From Cellulomonas sp. Root485 (lineage in GTDB: Bacteria; Actinomycetota; Actinomycetes; Actinomycetales; Cellulomonadaceae), in NCBI RefSeq assembly GCF_001426705.1, contig NZ_LMFC01000003.1, positions 636,841-700,840 of the forward strand: 64,000 nucleotides of DNA, read 5' to 3'. The position numbers and the translations under genes were made by a program. The notes below the pieces were generated by a model. The model did no database searches, was not told where the DNA came from, and saw nothing but the letters and a program-made list of their open reading frames with translations. Shown piece after piece: positions 59,411 to 64,000 of the stretch (position 1 is its first letter; every line of letters starts with the position of its first letter).

Positions 59411-59986
59411 ATGGCCGTGATCCTGGACATCACCATCTCGCTGGACGGCTTCGTGACCGGCCCCGACGACGCGGTCCAGGCCCTGCACGAGTGGGCGGTC
59501 GGCGACGACCGCACCGAGCAGGATGTCGAGCAGCTCGCCACTCTCACCGCCGCGACCGGGGCGGTCGTCATGGGCCGCCACACGTTCGACGTGGTCGACG
59601 GGCCGGACGGCTGGAACGAGGACATGCACTACGGGGCCGACCAGGGCGACGTGCCCCCGCCGTGCTTCGTCGTCACCCACCGTCCGCCCGAGCACGTGCG
59701 GCTCACCGACCGGATGACGATCGTCACGACGGGCCTGCGTGACGCCCTCGACCAGGCGACGGCCGCCGCGGGGGACAAGGACGTGTTCATCATGGGCGGC
59801 GGCGAGCTCGGGGGGTCGGCACTGCGCGACGGGGTCGTCGACAAGCTGCACCTGCACGTCGCGCCGGTGCTGCTCGGCGCCGGCACCGGGCTGTTCGAGG
59901 GTTCGCGCGTGACCCTGCGGATCGACGAGGCCGCGACGGTCGTCACGCGCAACGCGGCGCACCTGTACTACGACGTCGTTCGGTGA
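59411..59986 (+). CDS. DHFR/RibD-family reductase
   Basis: A 191-residue dihydrofolate-reductase-fold protein of the RibD/YyaP type. Marks are ILDITISLDGFVTGPDD, VVMGRHTFDVVDGPDGW, the nucleotide loop VFIMGGGELGGSAL and KLHLHVAPVLLGAGTGLFEG. It probably reduces a pterin- or flavin-related compound with NADPH. ATG at 59411. RidA follows after 37 bases on the same strand. Confidence 0.88.
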   Translation: MAVILDITISLDGFVTGPDDAVQALHEWAVGDDRTEQDVEQLATLTAATGAVVMGRHTFDVVDGPDGWNEDMHYGADQGDVPPPCFVVTHRPPEHVRLTDRMTIVTTGLRDALDQATAAAGDKDVFIMGGGELGGSALRDGVVDKLHLHVAPVLLGAGTGLFEGSRVTLRIDEAATVVTRNAAHLYYDVVR

Positions 59987-60023
59987 CAGGCGGGTGTCGG
60001 CGCCGCGTGGAAACGTGGACGGC

Positions 60024-60425
60024 ATGGAGATCACACGTCTGCAACCGGCCGGTCTCGTGCGGAGCCCGGCGTTCAGCCATGTCGCCGTCGTGCCCGCGGG
60101 CGCGACGACCATCTACGTCGGCGGCCAGAACGGCGTCGACGAGTCCGGCACGGTCGTCTCGGACGACGTCGCGGAGCAGTCGGTCCGCACGATCGACAAC
60201 GTGAGCACCGCGCTCGAGGCGGCAGGCGCGACGCTGGCCGACGTCGTGCAGTGGACGGTGTTCATCGCGGAGGGGGCCGACCTCGGTGCGGCCTACGGGG
60301 CGATCGGGCCTCGGCTCGCCGGCTCCGGAGCACCGCCGTTGGTGACGGCCGCGGTGGTGAGCGCGCTGGGCGTGCCGGGGGCGCTCCTCGAGGTGAGCGC
60401 GATCGCGGCGGTCCTGCGCGACTAG
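60024..60425 (+). CDS. RidA/YjgF-family protein
   Basis: A 133-residue trimeric chorismate-mutase-like protein. The pattern TIYVGGQNGVDESGTVV, then SVRTIDNVSTALEAAGATLADVVQWTVF and PPLVTAAVVSALGVPGALLEV is typical. RidA proteins deaminate reactive enamine intermediates, but the usual C-terminal arginine of active RidA (in VEIEA...R) is not clearly present here (LLEVSAIAAVLRD), so activity is uncertain. ATG at 60024. Its end overlaps the convergent SRPBCC gene. Confidence 0.88.
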   Translation: MEITRLQPAGLVRSPAFSHVAVVPAGATTIYVGGQNGVDESGTVVSDDVAEQSVRTIDNVSTALEAAGATLADVVQWTVFIAEGADLGAAYGAIGPRLAGSGAPPLVTAAVVSALGVPGALLEVSAIAAVLRD

Positions 60426-60817
60426 CGCCCCTCGACCACCTGCTTGAGCAACGCGAGGTCAGCCGTCACGAGAGCGGTGTCGCGCTCGAAGTCGGCGTCG
60501 GACATGGTCGGCGTGCGCCGCAACGCGAAGACCACCTCGCACCCGTCGCCGTCGGCGATGACCCGCACGGGCATGTACACCGTCTCCCCCGTGGGCGTCC
60601 GCACCACGTGGTCGAGGACGCCGTACTCGTTCTGCGGGGCGAACGTCAGACCGACGCGCCCCTGGGACGTCTCCACGAACCAGCCGTCGCCGTCGCGGCC
60701 GATCGCGCTGCCCAGGCCGGGCGCCCACCGGGGCAGGTTCTGCGGGTCAGAGGCGAACGCGTACACCTCGGCCAGCGGGCGGTCGATGAACACGCTCAGG
60801 TGCCGGGACTCCGTCAT
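60422..60817 (-). CDS. SRPBCC-family protein
   Basis: A 131-residue START-fold protein: SVFIDRPLAEVYAFASDPQNLPRWAPGLG at the start, FALRRTPTMSDADFERD and a C-terminal helix with LALLKQVVE. A lipid- or polyketide-like ligand is expected in the fold. ATG at 60817; a CACGAT -10 about six bases upstream may give a leaderless mRNA. Monocistronic. Confidence 0.87.
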   Translation of the reverse strand: MTESRHLSVFIDRPLAEVYAFASDPQNLPRWAPGLGSAIGRDGDGWFVETSQGRVGLTFAPQNEYGVLDHVVRTPTGETVYMPVRVIADGDGCEVVFALRRTPTMSDADFERDTALVTADLALLKQVVEGR

Positions 60818-60869
60818 CCGGCGATCGTGCCACCGCCCGCCGACAGGGTCGCGGTTGACCCATACGAGA

Positions 60870-60898
60870 GCCCCCGTCGCACCTGGTGCGGCGGGGGC
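60870..60898 (-). terminator. 13-bp hairpin after the beta-helix gene
   Basis: GCCCCCGTCGCAC, loop CTG, GTGCGGCGGGGGC; 13 pairs with one G-T pair. It lies just beyond the 3' end of the beta-helix gene on the minus strand. Confidence 0.65.
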
Positions 60899-60918
60899 CC
60901 CCGTACGTCAGCGGATGG

Positions 60919-61923
60919 TCAGTCGGACCCCTTCGTCGGGACGACCTCGCTGCCGTCCTCGATGTAGGTGTTGTTGCGCCAGAAGAACGTCGGCGACTCC
61001 AGCGTCGACTCCGAGATGAGCACGTGCGGGGTGTTGCCGGCCTTGGAGATCCGGTTGCCGACGACGAGGAACAGGCCGCTCGCAGCGATGACGCCCTTGC
61101 CGTTCTGCGAGGTGTTCAGGGTCGAGCCGGTGTCCGGGTTGCCGTAGAGCCAGTTGAAGCCGATGAGGATGTCGCCGTAGGTGCCGGACTGCTGCTGGAT
61201 CAGCTGCGCGGACGTCCGGCCGCCCTTGAGCGAGCTGCCGAACAGCACGTACGAGTCCAGGGCACCCGACGCCTGCGAGCCGTCGTTGTGGGTGATGCCG
61301 TCCGACTGGTTCGGGTCGTCGAACGTCGCCAGGTCCTCGATCAGAGTGCCGAGGATGGCGACCTTCTTGGCCGGGTTCGAGCCCGACCCGTGCGGCTGGG
61401 CACCGTCGACCACACCCCGGATGAGGCACCGGTACAGGGTGCAGTTGCCACCCTTGAACCCGTAGATCTCGTGCGACTGGTACGTCGGGCGAGCCTCGCA
61501 GTGCTCGATCCGGCCGGCCTGCACCGCGCCGTCGCGGATGTCGAACAGCGGCCAGATCGCGTTGCGGACCATCGGGTCGGTCTCGCCGCCGGGCGGGACA
61601 CCGCCCTCGACGATGCTGTCGCGCAGGATCCAGTCGGTGGCGTCCGGGTTGAACTGCCCGGTGATGATCAGCCGGTCGACGACGTCGCCGTCCGAGAGGT
61701 TGTCGAAGCTGCCCGCATAGTTCACCAGCGACGTCTCCGGGACCCGGGGCCCGGTGACGGCCGACGGGGTGTACTGCCCTTCCTTCGTCGGTTCGGTGCG
61801 CCCGAGGACGAAGCCTTCCTCGGGCGGCTCGGGCTCGTCGCCGACGAACTCGACGCTCGCCTCGAAGGTCCCCCGGACCTTGTAGGTGTTCCCTGGAATG
61901 ATCTCGATCGGCCCCTGTGTCAT
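60919..61923 (-). CDS. Parallel beta-helix protein, phage-tail/pectate-lyase-like
   Basis: A 334-residue protein without signal peptide. After a small N-terminal beta domain (about 1-75) it has repeated short strands: FDNLSDGDVVDRLIITGQF, DWILRDSIVEGG, IEHCEARPTYQSHEIYGF, CTLYRCLIRG, GITHNDGSQASGALDSYVLFG, ILIGFNWLYGNPD and LFLVVGNRISKAG. This is the rhythm of a right-handed beta-helix as in polysaccharide-binding tail spikes and pectate lyases. No catalytic triad was identified. No phage genes adjoin it. ATG at 61923; the SD lies inside a hairpin. Origin and role uncertain. Confidence 0.75.
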   Translation of the reverse strand: MTQGPIEIIPGNTYKVRGTFEASVEFVGDEPEPPEEGFVLGRTEPTKEGQYTPSAVTGPRVPETSLVNYAGSFDNLSDGDVVDRLIITGQFNPDATDWILRDSIVEGGVPPGGETDPMVRNAIWPLFDIRDGAVQAGRIEHCEARPTYQSHEIYGFKGGNCTLYRCLIRGVVDGAQPHGSGSNPAKKVAILGTLIEDLATFDDPNQSDGITHNDGSQASGALDSYVLFGSSLKGGRTSAQLIQQQSGTYGDILIGFNWLYGNPDTGSTLNTSQNGKGVIAASGLFLVVGNRISKAGNTPHVLISESTLESPTFFWRNNTYIEDGSEVVPTKGSD

Positions 61924-61927
61924 GGTC

Positions 61928-61954
61928 GGACACTCCCACCAGAGCGGAGTGTCC
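61928..61954 (-). promoter_or_regulatory. 9-bp hairpin sequestering the ribosome-binding site
   Basis: GGACACTCC, spacer GCTCTGGTG, GGAGTGTCC on the minus strand: a perfect 9-base inverted repeat. Its 3' arm contains the GGGAG Shine-Dalgarno sequence of the beta-helix gene, four bases before the ATG. Confidence 0.6.
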
Positions 61955-62028
61955 GGAAAGTTCCGTCTCGTCCTGAATGTGACAGTTGTCCAGTCTGCCC
62001 CTGACAGTGCAGCGGAAGACCCCTGTCC

Positions 62029-64000
<1,972 letters not shown>

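Noticed and set aside
60919-61923. Prophage remnant call for the beta-helix gene
   Set aside because: No integrase, structural or attachment-site sequence nearby; the fold alone is not enough.

Overview
The window is very GC-rich, densely packed bacterial DNA. Start codons are mixed ATG/GTG, many neighbouring genes overlap by ATGA/GTGA/TGATG, and the gene families are typical of actinobacteria (DUF222-HNH endonuclease, sucrase-ferredoxin, FBP-domain protein, ECF41 and ECF42 sigma factors, DUF2306, TM2 proteins). A cytoplasmic GH3 glycosidase, a sugar acetyltransferase, a secreted pectinesterase and secreted peptidases point to a plant-polymer degrader such as Cellulomonas or a relative. That genus guess is inference. 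There is no rRNA, tRNA, CRISPR array or insertion sequence. The window reads as ordinary chromosome with scattered small accessory units.

Layout. 1-5.4 kb: tail of a cupin/JmjC protein, sucrase-ferredoxin, then a leftward cluster GH3 - methyltransferase - aldo/keto reductase - VOC protein, divergent from a maltose-type acetyltransferase. 6.2-8.9 kb: a DUF222-HNH endonuclease behind a LexA-like box, and a metallophosphoesterase. 8.9-15 kb: a coupled two-gene unit, an M48-type zinc peptidase followed by a 1652-residue protein that reads as degenerate kinase lobe - DUF4011 - SF1 helicase - nuclease-like tail. It is the best candidate for an undescribed, possibly defensive, system. 15-26 kb: secreted peptidase/hydrolase, an unusual TrpRS, small housekeeping genes, M3 peptidase, LacI regulator, epoxide hydrolase and a methyltransferase/DUF1905 pair. 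26.4-27.7 kb: an ArsR/SRPBCC operon with two matching operators around its promoter. 27.8-34.2 kb: ComB-like protein, a duplicated hairpin repeat, TspO, aminoglycoside-phosphotransferase-like protein, FBP protein, secreted M28 peptidase and pectinesterase.

35-57 kb: an ECF42 sigma factor with its YciI/DGPF partner (37 kb), a PNPOx-GNAT fusion, PdxH, an ankyrin protein, and a five-gene leftward sulfur-acquisition operon (47.2 to 41.8 kb: binding protein, permease, ATPase, two flavin monooxygenases). That operon is preceded by its own promoter and a cysteine-containing leader peptide, with a PadR regulator opposite. Next come CPBP protease, a MerR regulator with a frameshifted VOC gene, glutaminase, an SLT-like secreted protein, a YrdC-like protein, and an ECF41 sigma factor with its carboxymuconolactone-decarboxylase partner (56 kb). 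57-64 kb: a membrane-anchored HExxH protein, VOC, DHFR-like, RidA, SRPBCC, a beta-helix protein, DUF2255, and an HTH regulator with a truncated aldo/keto reductase.

Regulation is unusually readable. Both ECF units carry their family's signature promoter. The ArsR, MerR, PadR and XRE-type regulators each have a plausible operator at their own promoter. At least ten genes have a TANNNT -10 element 6-7 bases before the start codon, suggesting many leaderless mRNAs.
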